A DNA stretch of 10,078 bases from an uncultured Clostridia bacterium (GTDB lineage: Bacteria > Bacillota > Clostridia > TANB77 > CAG-508), in assembly GCA_934167135.1 (NCBI GenBank), contig CAKPKI010000062.1:1-10078 (forward strand), written 5' to 3'. The notes below the pieces were generated by a model. The model made no database searches. It saw only the letters and a list, made by a program, of their open reading frames with translations, and had not been told where the DNA came from. The first letter of the stretch is position 1. Each line of letters opens with the position of its first letter. The position numbers and the translations under genes are program-made. Positions 1 to 6,262 of the stretch are shown piece by piece.

Positions 1-1
1 A

Positions 2-142
2 GTCACAGGTGCTCTCCCAAAATCTTCTCCTTCTTATAAACAAGCGGAAAAAATTGCTTATGGTTTTGCAACCATTCCTTTTCCAGATGGTTGGAAAGCT
101 AATATCCGTGGTGTCGTCTTTTATAATTTCCAACCATTTTAA
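2..142 (+). CDS. C-terminal end of an unidentified protein (partial)
   Basis: An open frame enters from the left edge and stops with TAA. It gives the last 46 residues of a protein whose start lies outside the window. The tail ends in an aromatic-rich stretch (GVVFYNFQPF) with several G/P turns (PFPDGW), which suggests a beta-rich C-terminus; I do not recognise the family. It is called coding because the frame is open to the edge, the stop is followed at once by a strong hairpin terminator, and the base composition is richer in G+C than the intergenic DNA that follows. Convergent with the small gene on the other strand. No function is proposed. Confidence 0.6.
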   Translation, partial: VTGALPKSSPSYKQAEKIAYGFATIPFPDGWKANIRGVVFYNFQPF

Positions 143-172
143 TAAATAAATCGCCTTTCGGCGATTTATTTA
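143..172. terminator. Hairpin terminator, probably bidirectional
   Basis: A perfect 13-bp inverted repeat whose core is AAATAAATCGCC / GGCGATTTATTT, closed by the tetraloop TTTC at 156-159. It begins directly after the stop of the plus-strand gene and lies just beyond the stop (178-180) of the convergent minus-strand small gene. Both flanks are A/T-rich rather than pure T-runs, so it plausibly terminates both transcripts. The A/T-rich outer arm supplies the U-tract on either strand. Confidence 0.8.
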
Positions 173-177
173 AACTT

Positions 178-333
178 TTAACTATTTTTATCATTCTTTT
201 CAAATACTTCTCTTTTATTTTCTTTTTCTTTCACAAAATCTATAAATGCATCCTTTAGTACTTCTTTAAATTCTTTTGCATCTTCTTTAAAGATACAATG
301 TATTTTATTACTATTTTCTTCTTTATTTTGCAT
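178..333 (-). CDS. Small hypothetical protein (51 aa), highly charged
   Basis: ATG at 331-333 to TAA at 178-180, 51 residues. Just upstream is AGGGGG, about 10 nt before the ATG, a G-rich Shine-Dalgarno-like site at slightly long spacing. The protein is rich in Lys and Glu. It has a short beta-like stretch (KIHCIFK, residues 10-16), then an amphipathic helix-like segment (residues 17-38, KEFKEVLKDAFIDFV), then a charged tail. There is no signal peptide or membrane segment, so a cytoplasmic single-helix or oligomeric protein is likely. I do not recognise the family. It sits about 40 nt downstream of the 6S-like RNA on the same strand and ends against the 143-172 terminator, so it may be read from its own extended -10 element or by read-through from the RNA gene. 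Being short, it could be missed by automated callers. Confidence 0.6.
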   Translation of the reverse strand: MQNKEENSNKIHCIFKEDAKEFKEVLKDAFIDFVKEKENKREVFEKNDKNS

Positions 334-363
334 CTATATAATTCCCCCTATTTCTCTTACTTT

Positions 364-371
364 ATTATACA
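364..371 (-). promoter_or_regulatory. Possible extended -10 element for the small gene
   Basis: Read on the minus strand this is TGTATAAT, a consensus extended -10 (TGnTATAAT lacks only the exact spacing-defined -35). It lies immediately after the terminal stem of the 6S-like RNA and about 31 nt upstream of the small gene's ATG. No good -35 is present 16-18 nt further upstream, where the RNA's terminal stem lies, so it would depend on the extended -10 alone. Moderate to low confidence. Confidence 0.35.
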
Positions 372-372
372 T

Positions 373-573
373 AAACAAACAATCCCCGCCTTAGCCGTAA
401 GTTGTTTGAATTTTTAAGGACCTGTCTTCGACAGGTGGGTGCCTGCTTGAATATTCCTGGGCTTCTTACTACTCGAAAGTGTAAGCTTGCACGCCATACT
501 CAAAGTTTGGGCCCCTCTTTAAACTTGTAGGTTCTAAAAATTCTGTGCTACACGTACTATGCAGGGTTTGTTT
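373..573 (-). ncRNA. ssrS: Probable 6S RNA
   Basis: A non-coding segment of about 200 nt, markedly more G+C-rich than its flanks, that folds as one long imperfect rod. The terminal stem pairs AAACAAAC (566-573 on the opposite strand) with GUUUGUUU (373-380). An inner stem pairs GAAUUUUUA (535-543) with UAAAAAUUC (408-416). Inside this is an internal bubble whose 3' strand carries the hairpin ACCUGUC-GAA-GACAGGU (420-436). An apical arm is closed by GGGC/GCCC (511-514 with 459-462). This layout (closing stem, central bubble with a small hairpin in its 3' strand, apical arm) and the length match Gram-positive 6S RNA, which binds the housekeeping RNA polymerase holoenzyme and mimics an open promoter. 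The segment CACCCACCU beside the bubble hairpin also resembles that family from memory. A near-consensus promoter sits just upstream. Other large RNAs (tmRNA, RNase P) were considered and fit worse. Confidence 0.75.
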
Positions 574-593
574 ATTTCGTTTTTGTTATTAAT

Positions 594-622
594 ATATTAG
601 CATATTTTTATTTAAATTGCAA
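594..622 (-). promoter_or_regulatory. Promoter of the 6S-like RNA
   Basis: On the minus strand, -35 TTGCAA (617-622), a 17-nt spacer ending in TGC, and -10 TAATAT (594-599), i.e. an extended -10. Start of transcription is expected near 587, about 14 nt before the terminal stem of the RNA. No open frame begins behind it, which supports a promoter dedicated to the RNA. The rest of 623-727 is A/T-rich intergenic DNA downstream of yqeY in which I see no clear hairpin or gene. Confidence 0.65.
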
Positions 623-727
623 CCCCATATGAGTTCAAATTTTTCCAAAAATATATGCTTATTATATTATTTCTCTCTTTTTCAAATTTATTCTCATTCT
701 ATTTATTTTTTTCAATACATTAATTTT

Positions 728-1171
728 TTATAATCCCATAATTTCTTTTGCAACTTCATTTATTGTTTTTCCTTCTGCTGATGCACCCATCTTTGCTTTT
801 GCTTCTTTCATGATTGCTCCCATATCTTTCATTGATGTTGCACCTATTTCAGAAATTATTTTTTCAACTTCTGCTTTTACTTCATCTCTGCTTAATTGTT
901 TCGGCAAATATTCTTGAAGTACTTCAATTTCTCTATTTGTTAAGTCTATTAAATCTTGTCTTTCTGCTTTTTCAAAATCTTTTAAGGCATCTTTTTTTGT
1001 TTTTACTTCTTTTGCTATTATGTCTATTATTTTACTGTCCTCAACTTCTATTCCCTTATCTTTTTCAATTTGCAATATTGATGCTCTTACCATTTGAACT
1101 GTGTTTTTTCTCACAGTATCTTTGTTTTTCATTGATTCTTTTAAATCTTCCATTAATTTTTCTTTTAACAT
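728..1171 (-). CDS. yqeY: GatB/YqeY domain-containing protein
   Basis: 147 residues, the usual length of the stand-alone YqeY family. The domain is homologous to the tRNA-binding tail of GatB, the amidotransferase subunit that corrects Glu-tRNA(Gln) to Gln-tRNA(Gln). The role of free YqeY is not firmly settled, but tRNA or amidotransferase-linked function is usually inferred. The N-terminal half is a helical bundle (residues 1-88: LMEDLKESMKNKDTVRKN, then VRASILQIEKDKG, then REIEVLQEYLPKQLS). The C-terminal half is the small GatB-like helical domain (residues 93-147, with SMKDMGAIMKEAKAK and the ending INEVAKEIMGL), all typical of the family. The start is supported by AAAGGAGTGG about 8 nt before the ATG. 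It is the last gene of the minus-strand cluster, 30 nt behind the YgjP-like peptidase. Cytoplasmic; no oddities seen. Confidence 0.93.
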   Translation of the reverse strand: MLKEKLMEDLKESMKNKDTVRKNTVQMVRASILQIEKDKGIEVEDSKIIDIIAKEVKTKKDALKDFEKAERQDLIDLTNREIEVLQEYLPKQLSRDEVKAEVEKIISEIGATSMKDMGAIMKEAKAKMGASAEGKTINEVAKEIMGL

Positions 1172-1201
1172 TTCAAACCACTCCTTTTATAGTATTCTTT
1201 T

Positions 1202-1930
1202 TTAAAACATAATTATTTTTCCATTTTGTTTTAACCATTCATCTATTTCTTTATAATTAGGTATATAACTTTTTACTAAATCGTAGAACTCTTTATTATG
1301 ATATTTATACCTCATATGGCACAATTCATGTACAATTATTGCGTCAACCTTATCTTCTGGTAACATTATTAGTCTTGATGAAAAATATACATTTTGTTTG
1401 CTTGGCATACAACTTCCATACCTAGTTGTAGCATCTCTTATTTTAAATTCATTATATTCAAGCCCTGTTATTTTACTCCAATATGGTAGTTTTTTTGCTA
1501 TCAAAACTTCTGTATTATTTTTTAGTAAATTTTTTTTTGCTATATAAACATTTTCTTTAATAACATTTTGTTCTAATCCTTCTGGCACTTCTATTATAAA
1601 CAATTTTTTATCAGTTTGCAAGCTAATCTTTATTTGTTTTGAATTTGAATACTTTCTTATTACCTCATTTTCTTTACCTTGATAATATATCTTTTCTCCT
1701 GTTTTCCATTGTTTTATTGAGTCTACCTCAGAATTTAAAATTCTTCTATATTTATTATAAATTTCCTCTTCCTGTTCTTTTAGTATTTCTAAAAGTTTCT
1801 TTTTAGATAGGCTTGTTGGTTTAGTAATATTTAATATATTGCCTTTAAAGTATATTCTTATAGATTTAGATGTTTTATAGTTTTTTATTTCAGTTGGTAT
1901 ATATAAGTCTTTAATTTTTAACATTTCCAT
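1202..1930 (-). CDS. YgjP-like (DUF45) zinc metallopeptidase, SprT-related fold
   Basis: 242 residues. The C-terminal half carries the gluzincin-like zinc site HELCH at residues 201-205, with the likely third ligand His211 in HNKEF, spaced as in the YgjP/DUF45 family (HExxHxxxxxH). The upstream TRYGSC box (residues 169-174) is the other family hallmark. The N-terminal part is beta-rich with a long charged helix (residues 43-65), as in relatives. The family is called M48-type or SprT-like metallopeptidase; its substrate is unknown and it is predicted to be cytoplasmic because there is no signal peptide. The gene starts 1 nt after the stop of the DUF6873 gene. A second in-frame ATG lies at codon 3, and only a weak ribosome binding site (GAGAT) precedes either, so translation probably relies on coupling to the upstream gene. 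Confidence 0.9.
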   Translation of the reverse strand: MEMLKIKDLYIPTEIKNYKTSKSIRIYFKGNILNITKPTSLSKKKLLEILKEQEEEIYNKYRRILNSEVDSIKQWKTGEKIYYQGKENEVIRKYSNSKQIKISLQTDKKLFIIEVPEGLEQNVIKENVYIAKKNLLKNNTEVLIAKKLPYWSKITGLEYNEFKIRDATTRYGSCMPSKQNVYFSSRLIMLPEDKVDAIIVHELCHMRYKYHNKEFYDLVKSYIPNYKEIDEWLKQNGKIIMF

Positions 1931-1931
1931 T

Positions 1932-2657
1932 TTATATCTCTATTAACCCTCCATAGTCGATAACATCTAGTGTTTCGAATTCAATTATTTTTAGATTTTT
2001 ACTTATTATAAATTTCCTTATCTTACTATCTGTGTCTATTTTATTTAAATCTCCAAATACAATAATTTTGTCACAAATTCTTGAAATACATCCACCAATA
2101 AATCCTTTCTTATTACTATACTTTTCTCCATTTAATAATTTTATATCTAAATTATTTTTCACCAATAAAGTGTCAATTCCATGAAATTTTAATATCTTAT
2201 ATAGTCCTTTGTCAGAAACTATTGCTGAATTGTCGTTAATTACTGCAATTGAGCAATTTGTGTAGCCCTGTGTTGTGTTTATTAATTCATATTTATTATC
2301 TATTAATAATTGTTTTAATTTCTTATCTGTATATTTAAAATTATGTATCGCTCTTTTTCCTATTGTGCAAACATTATACTTTATGTCTGCTGGGTATTTT
2401 TCTTGTATTTCTTCTTGTCCCTTTATTATGTTTTTTTCTGCATATAAATTTTGCTCTAATATCCTTTGGTATTTGGTTGGTTCAATAATAATTTTTTTCC
2501 CGATTTTGCATGTAAATATATCAACATGTGATGATATTTCTGGGTAAACTTTAGTACTTTTGTCTATTTCTATCAATTTATATCCTAGTTCTGTCAATTT
2601 TTGCTTTTCTATTTTTCTCATTCTTCTATCTATTATTAATTTTGTTCCATTTTCCAT
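1932..2657 (-). CDS. DUF6873 family GME-fold protein
   Basis: 241 residues, matching from memory the clostridial DUF6873 family, placed in the GME (guanidino-group modifying enzyme) fold with amidinotransferases and arginine deiminases. Features consistent with the fold are repeated beta-beta-alpha units, an HVD motif at residues 44-46 that could be the His/Asp pair, QGYTNCS at residues 130-136, and GGC at residues 188-190 in the position of a nucleophile-like Cys near the C-terminus. Whether it hydrolyses a guanidino compound is not known. Cytoplasmic by lack of signal. Its ATG lies 22 nt inside the end of the preceding gene, with GAGGGAT about 8 nt upstream inside that gene's coding sequence, so the two are translationally coupled. 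The next gene starts 1 nt after its stop. Confidence 0.8.
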   Translation of the reverse strand: MENGTKLIIDRRMRKIEKQKLTELGYKLIEIDKSTKVYPEISSHVDIFTCKIGKKIIIEPTKYQRILEQNLYAEKNIIKGQEEIQEKYPADIKYNVCTIGKRAIHNFKYTDKKLKQLLIDNKYELINTTQGYTNCSIAVINDNSAIVSDKGLYKILKFHGIDTLLVKNNLDIKLLNGEKYSNKKGFIGGCISRICDKIIVFGDLNKIDTDSKIRKFIISKNLKIIEFETLDVIDYGGLIEI

Positions 2658-3265
2658 TCTGTATATCCCTCTAAATTTGGTTTAACAATATCCTCATCTT
2701 TAACTTTGTTCAAAATTATATTTGAATACGATTTATATTCTTCTCCTTGATCATTTTTATATTCCATTTTCAATATTACTCCTGTCTTTAGGTCCACCCA
2801 AGCTTTACCTTCTATGTCATTTGTATTTCTATTTGTTTCATTGTTTCCTGTTGTTATTTGAACTACTGCACATTTCGCTTTATTATATTTTTCATACTCT
2901 ATAAATTTGTAATTGTTTTTATCTTCATCATCTATTTCTGATTTATACCAAACTTTATGTCCTTCTTGTATTACTAAACTTTCATTTGTATTAGTATTAA
3001 CCCAATATATATATGTATTTTTTTCATCAGGTTCTTTTGTTAATATAATTCCATTTTTTTGATACCTTTTAGATACCTGTTTAAAATTCTCACCTTCTGT
3101 TATTGTTTCAACATATATATTATTATATTTTTTTATATTATAAAATAATTCTTTTATTTCAGATTCACTTAATTCTTGTGTAGGCATTTTATTATTAAAA
3201 TAAACATATATATTTAGCCCAATTATTACAATTATCAAAAACAATATTACATATATTTTTTTCAT
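2636..3265 (-). CDS. Membrane-anchored extracytoplasmic protein, function unknown
   Basis: 209 residues. Residues 4-23 are a single hydrophobic segment (IYVILFLIIVIIGLNIYVYF) behind MKK, giving an N-terminal anchor; there is no lipobox Cys, so it is not a lipoprotein. The remaining ~180 residues are polar, K/E/N-rich and beta-rich, with strand-like stretches such as VWYKSEID, GKAWVDLKTG and VILKMEY. The repeated pattern of strands, including 'WVDLKTGVILKMEY', recalls LolA/LppX-like or sigma-regulator sensor folds, but this is fold-level guesswork. The start is well supported by GAGGAGG 5 nt before ATG. It is the first gene of a tight minus-strand cluster and overlaps the DUF6873 start by 22 nt. 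It lies just downstream of a hairpin (3299-3328) that separates it from the lectin gene. Confidence 0.75.
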   Translation of the reverse strand: MKKIYVILFLIIVIIGLNIYVYFNNKMPTQELSESEIKELFYNIKKYNNIYVETITEGENFKQVSKRYQKNGIILTKEPDEKNTYIYWVNTNTNESLVIQEGHKVWYKSEIDDEDKNNYKFIEYEKYNKAKCAVVQITTGNNETNRNTNDIEGKAWVDLKTGVILKMEYKNDQGEEYKSYSNIILNKVKDEDIVKPNLEGYTEWKMEQN

Positions 3266-3298
3266 ATTTCCTCCTCATTTTTTATATAAATAAAGGTA

Positions 3299-3328
3299 AC
3301 CCGTAAAATTAATTATAATTTTACGGGT
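3299..3328 (-). terminator. Hairpin between lectin gene and downstream cluster
   Basis: A perfect 13-bp inverted repeat (ACCCGTAAAATTA / TAATTTTACGGGT) with a 4-nt loop, starting 8 nt after the stop of the lectin gene. The following minus-strand bases are T-rich but interrupted (TTACCTTTATTTATAT is the local context), so it is a plausible but imperfect intrinsic terminator. The loop spells a TATAAT-like string on the minus strand, but there is no matching -35, so a promoter there is not supported. The downstream cluster therefore either has an unseen promoter or depends on read-through. Confidence 0.65.
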
Positions 3329-3336
3329 ATCCTAGC

Positions 3337-4485
3337 TTACTTAAAATTGTACTCCCATGCTCCCTTCATATTATTAGTATTATAGCGAACCGTTTCGAAA
3401 TCATCTCCACTCCACCGTTGATATACTTTCTTTTCATAATCTGCAATTACAATTTTTTCTTCAATTGTGCCTACAGTTGCATTGTATTTTTTTCCATAAG
3501 TTTTATTTTTTGTTATACATTTATAAGAATAAATTATTATTCCTGAACATCTACCGTTACTATCATATTGTACTGTATCAAGGAAATTGTTCCAGTCTTT
3601 ATTTTTCTCGTTGTTCCAAATTACCTCTAGTATGGAAAGCCCACCTCCTAAGAACGGTACTTCACCTATTCCAAGTTTGTTTAAAACCATTGTTATCGTT
3701 TCTTGGGTCGCCTCTCCAGTAACAACTTCTTTTATCTGAGTCCATGCATCATTTACATAAGCTCTAGATTTTATAATCTCGCCGACAGTTTTTGGATCCA
3801 TATACTCAATTTTCTGCAAATATTCATGCCCTTCTGTAGGATACTTCCTTTCTTTACTCCACTCAGTCATATTAATTATATTAAAGTTTTGTCCAATATC
3901 AGACCATTTGATTTCATTATCTGAAATTTTTCGTACCCAACTTGCACTTAAAACATCTTTCATTTTAATCATTTGCAACTCAAATTTTTCTGCTGTTGTT
4001 TCGTCAGAGTGATATTGTATAACTTTAGATCCATTAACAGTATTATTATTGAATACATTCATATATAATCCAGATTCGCAATTTTGAAATGATATTGTTC
4101 CATCTGAATTATATATAATGTTCCAACATCCGCACATCTTATTATGATCATCCCATTGTGCAACTTCTGTATAGTCACTATGAGAGCTATTTCGTACTTC
4201 AAGAATCTTTTTTGACGGATATGTATAGATTTTCCATCCTCTTCCTGTATCTACTAACCCAAATACCTGATTTTGATGCCCAGTCCACTTATCCCAAATT
4301 TGGAGTTGTGTCCCATTATCATTTACATGCTCGGAATCAATATCTAATAAACGACCACTTTCTACATGTTTAATGTAATAAAACTTGTTACTTACAATAT
4401 CTTGATGTTTCTCTGCAAAAGTTTCAATTGGAAACATCATTGTAATCAAAATAATTCCTATTACTACAAATTTTAACCGCTTCAC
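3337..4485 (-). CDS. Secreted ricin-type lectin protein with unrecognised C-terminal domain
   Basis: 382 residues, exported. A signal peptide covers residues 1-24 (hydrophobic core VVIGIILITMMF, likely cleavage after TFA). Residues 32-172 form a ricin B-like beta-trefoil (RICIN / CBM13-like) with three repeats: GRLLDID..LQIWDKWTG, ILEVRNS..VAQWDDHN, and LYMNVFN..VIQYHSDE. Such domains bind sugars, so it probably contacts a glycan outside the cell. Residues 173-382 are not recognised. They contain a helical region around 232-270 and a Gly-rich hydrophobic segment (residues 272-289, GIGEVPFLGGGLSILEV), then a beta-rich tail with two Cys (C313, C323). The start codon is GTG (4483-4485), with AGGAGG 5 nt upstream. 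The gene is visibly less AT-rich than its neighbours, which hints at transfer. It has its own promoter and is followed by a hairpin, so it is probably monocistronic. Confidence 0.85.
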   Translation of the reverse strand: MKRLKFVVIGIILITMMFPIETFAEKHQDIVSNKFYYIKHVESGRLLDIDSEHVNDNGTQLQIWDKWTGHQNQVFGLVDTGRGWKIYTYPSKKILEVRNSSHSDYTEVAQWDDHNKMCGCWNIIYNSDGTISFQNCESGLYMNVFNNNTVNGSKVIQYHSDETTAEKFELQMIKMKDVLSASWVRKISDNEIKWSDIGQNFNIINMTEWSKERKYPTEGHEYLQKIEYMDPKTVGEIIKSRAYVNDAWTQIKEVVTGEATQETITMVLNKLGIGEVPFLGGGLSILEVIWNNEKNKDWNNFLDTVQYDSNGRCSGIIIYSYKCITKNKTYGKKYNATVGTIEEKIVIADYEKKVYQRWSGDDFETVRYNTNNMKGAWEYNFK

Positions 4486-4603
4486 TTTTTCCTCCTGTCT
4501 TCTCTTGTGACTGTTCTGCTTTTTCCAACAATATTTATTTTTTTATTATCCTCCTTTCAAGTAAGCATACTTCAAAATACATTGTACATCTAGTTTTATA
4601 TCT
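4486..4603 (-). promoter_or_regulatory. About 110-nt leader of the lectin mRNA
   Basis: Untranslated leader between the expected transcription start near 4597 and the GTG start. It contains two Shine-Dalgarno-like sites: AGGAGG just before the GTG, and AAAGGAGG (4550-4557) with no ATG or GTG start at usable distance. A weak hairpin (AAGTA / TACTT, 4559-4572, extended by three more pairs after a mismatch) abuts the second site. Whether this is regulatory or a remnant of a lost leader gene cannot be decided. Confidence 0.3.
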
Positions 4604-4631
4604 ATTATATCATATTTAATAAGTATGTCAA
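4604..4631 (-). promoter_or_regulatory. Strong promoter of the lectin gene
   Basis: Minus strand: consensus -35 TTGACA (4626-4631), 16-nt spacer ending in TGA, consensus extended -10 TGATATAAT (-10 hexamer 4604-4609). Both hexamers are perfect matches to the housekeeping consensus. The TGA stop codon of the upstream oxidoreductase (4628-4630) forms part of the -35 hexamer, so the promoter is set into the end of that gene. Confidence 0.8.
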
Positions 4632-6202
4632 TATTGTTTATAGTCATTCAACACTTTCATCGCACACCTTAGCCCATCAATTGCAGCAGTCATAATTCCA
4701 CCCGCATATCCAGCACCTTCTCCACAAGGATATAAACCTTTAACATTCACCGAATTTAAAGACTCTTTATCTCTTATAATTTGTACAGGTGAAGAACTTC
4801 TAGTTTCAACTCCTGTTAAAACTGCATCTTTATCAGCAAAACCATGCAATTTTTTATCTAACTCAACAATTGCTTCTTTCATTGTTTCTGAAACAAACTG
4901 AGGTAAAATCTCATTCAAATCAGCCCCAGTTACTCCTGGCATATATGTTGGTTTTATCCTACCGAATTCTTTTGTTTTATGTCCTTCCAAAAAATCCTCT
5001 ACTCTTTGAACTGGAGCGTTATAGTTTTTTCCACCTAGTTCAAACGCTTTCTTTTCTAAACTCTCTTGAAAATACATTCCATCTAAAGGAGAATTTTTAT
5101 AATAGTCATCTACTGTAACATTTACAAGCAATGCACTATTTGAGTTTTCTCCATCTCGTGCAAAATTGCTCATTCCATTTGTAACTATAGAATTTTCTTC
5201 TGAATTTGAAGCCATAACCTGTCCTCCAGGACACATGCAAAATGTGTAGCATGTTCTACCGTTTTTAGCATGATAAACTAATTTATAATCTGCCACTGGT
5301 AAATTCAATTTTACATTTTCTCCATATTGAGCTCTATTTATATCTTTTTGTAAATGTTCTATTCTCGTACCTATAGCAAAATTTTTAGGTTGTATTTCTA
5401 CTCCTAATTCATGTAATTTTTTAAACGTATCTCTTGCACTATGACCTATTGCCAAAATTACTGTATCTGTTTCAATTTTATCTTTTTCACAAATAACTGC
5501 TTTTATTTTTCCATTTTTTATTTCAAAATCCGTAACCTTAGTATTAAATAAAACTTTTCCTCCTTTTGAAATAATATATTCTCTTATATTTTTTACTATT
5601 TTCCTTAAATTATCTGTACCTATATGTGGTTTAGCTGTATATAAAATTTCTTTTGGAGCACCGAATTTTACAAATTCATTTAATACTTTTTGTGAATATA
5701 TATTGGTTGAATTTCCCGTATTTAACTTTCCATCTGAAAATGTTCCAGCTCCGCCTTCTCCAAATTGAATATTTGATTCTGTTTTAAATTTTCTATTTTT
5801 CGCAAAATTTTCTACATCTTTTATTCTTTCTTCTACACATTTTCCTCTTTCAATAATTATTGGTTTTATTCCATTTTCAATTAATAAAAGTCCTGCAAAA
5901 AGTCCTGCTGGTCCCATTCCTACAATAATTGGATTATATTGACTTTTTCTTTTAACCTCTATATTGGGCCATTTTTCTTCTTTTATTTTCCCAATTTTTT
6001 TCTCTTTTTTATCATCTTTTAATTTAATATTAATTGAATAATTATAATAAATGTCTTCTTTTTTTCTTGCATCTATTGATTTTTTATAAATATACCATTC
6101 TTTTATTTCTTCTTGTTTTATTTTATTTTTTTCAATTGCAATTTTTAATACTTCTATATCATTTAAATTTTCTCTTATTTTTATATTATTTAATCTTATC
6201 AT
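4628..6202 (-). CDS. NAD(P)/FAD-dependent oxidoreductase (COG2509 type)
   Basis: 524 residues, the normal size of the 'uncharacterised FAD-dependent dehydrogenase' group (COG2509). Residues 1-85 are a charged N-terminal extension with alpha/beta character. The Rossmann dinucleotide-binding site starts at residue 92 (IIVGMGPAGLFAGLLL, GxGxxG at 95-100, with Glu118 of IIIERG as the ribose-binding acid). A Gly-rich segment FGEGGAGTFSDGKL follows (about residues 147-160). A second adenosine-type motif VILAIGHSARDTF lies near 250. A Cys cluster CYTFCMCPGGQV lies near 317-328. The C-terminal FAD-contacting GEGAGYAGGIMTAAIDG lies near 493-509. The physiological electron partners are unknown. Cytoplasmic. 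The ATG is preceded only by a weak AAAGAG site. It is transcribed alone from the divergent promoter shared with mgtC; no clear terminator precedes the lectin promoter. The stop is TGA, unlike the TAA of its neighbours. Confidence 0.9.
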   Translation of the reverse strand: MIRLNNIKIRENLNDIEVLKIAIEKNKIKQEEIKEWYIYKKSIDARKKEDIYYNYSINIKLKDDKKEKKIGKIKEEKWPNIEVKRKSQYNPIIVGMGPAGLFAGLLLIENGIKPIIIERGKCVEERIKDVENFAKNRKFKTESNIQFGEGGAGTFSDGKLNTGNSTNIYSQKVLNEFVKFGAPKEILYTAKPHIGTDNLRKIVKNIREYIISKGGKVLFNTKVTDFEIKNGKIKAVICEKDKIETDTVILAIGHSARDTFKKLHELGVEIQPKNFAIGTRIEHLQKDINRAQYGENVKLNLPVADYKLVYHAKNGRTCYTFCMCPGGQVMASNSEENSIVTNGMSNFARDGENSNSALLVNVTVDDYYKNSPLDGMYFQESLEKKAFELGGKNYNAPVQRVEDFLEGHKTKEFGRIKPTYMPGVTGADLNEILPQFVSETMKEAIVELDKKLHGFADKDAVLTGVETRSSSPVQIIRDKESLNSVNVKGLYPCGEGAGYAGGIMTAAIDGLRCAMKVLNDYKQY

Positions 6203-6233
6203 AATTTTCTCTTTTCTTGTAATTTTTATGATA

Positions 6234-6262
6234 ATAATAGCACAATTTCATTTATTTTGCAA
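6234..6262 (-). promoter_or_regulatory. Promoter of the oxidoreductase gene
   Basis: Minus strand: -35 TTGCAA (6257-6262), 17-nt spacer ending in TGC, -10 TATTAT (6234-6239), i.e. an extended -10. Transcription should start near 6227, giving a short leader of about 25 nt. Because TTGCAA is its own reverse complement, the same six base pairs also serve the opposite promoter. Confidence 0.65.

Noticed and set aside
373..573. tmRNA, RNase P RNA or a riboswitch
   Set aside because: No tRNA-like ends or tag reading frame for tmRNA, too short for RNase P, and no known riboswitch core; the rod-like fold with central bubble fits 6S RNA better.
814..1212. Plus-strand open frame of 132 residues opposite yqeY
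   Set aside because: Leu/Phe-rich composition is the antisense image of a Lys/Glu-rich gene, and the opposite strand encodes a clear YqeY with a good ribosome binding site.
3194..3265. Lipoprotein signal in the anchored protein
   Set aside because: There is no Cys after the hydrophobic segment, so a transmembrane anchor is the better reading.
3312..3340. Promoter for the downstream cluster using TATAAT in the hairpin loop (minus strand)
   Set aside because: No TTGACA-like -35 at 16-18 nt and no extended TG; the string is explained by the A/T-rich loop and stem.
4404..4531. Leader peptide starting with TTG at 4529-4531 behind the upstream AAAGGAGG
   Set aside because: The TTG is about 18 nt from the Shine-Dalgarno, too far, and the frame only runs a short way into the lectin gene in another phase.
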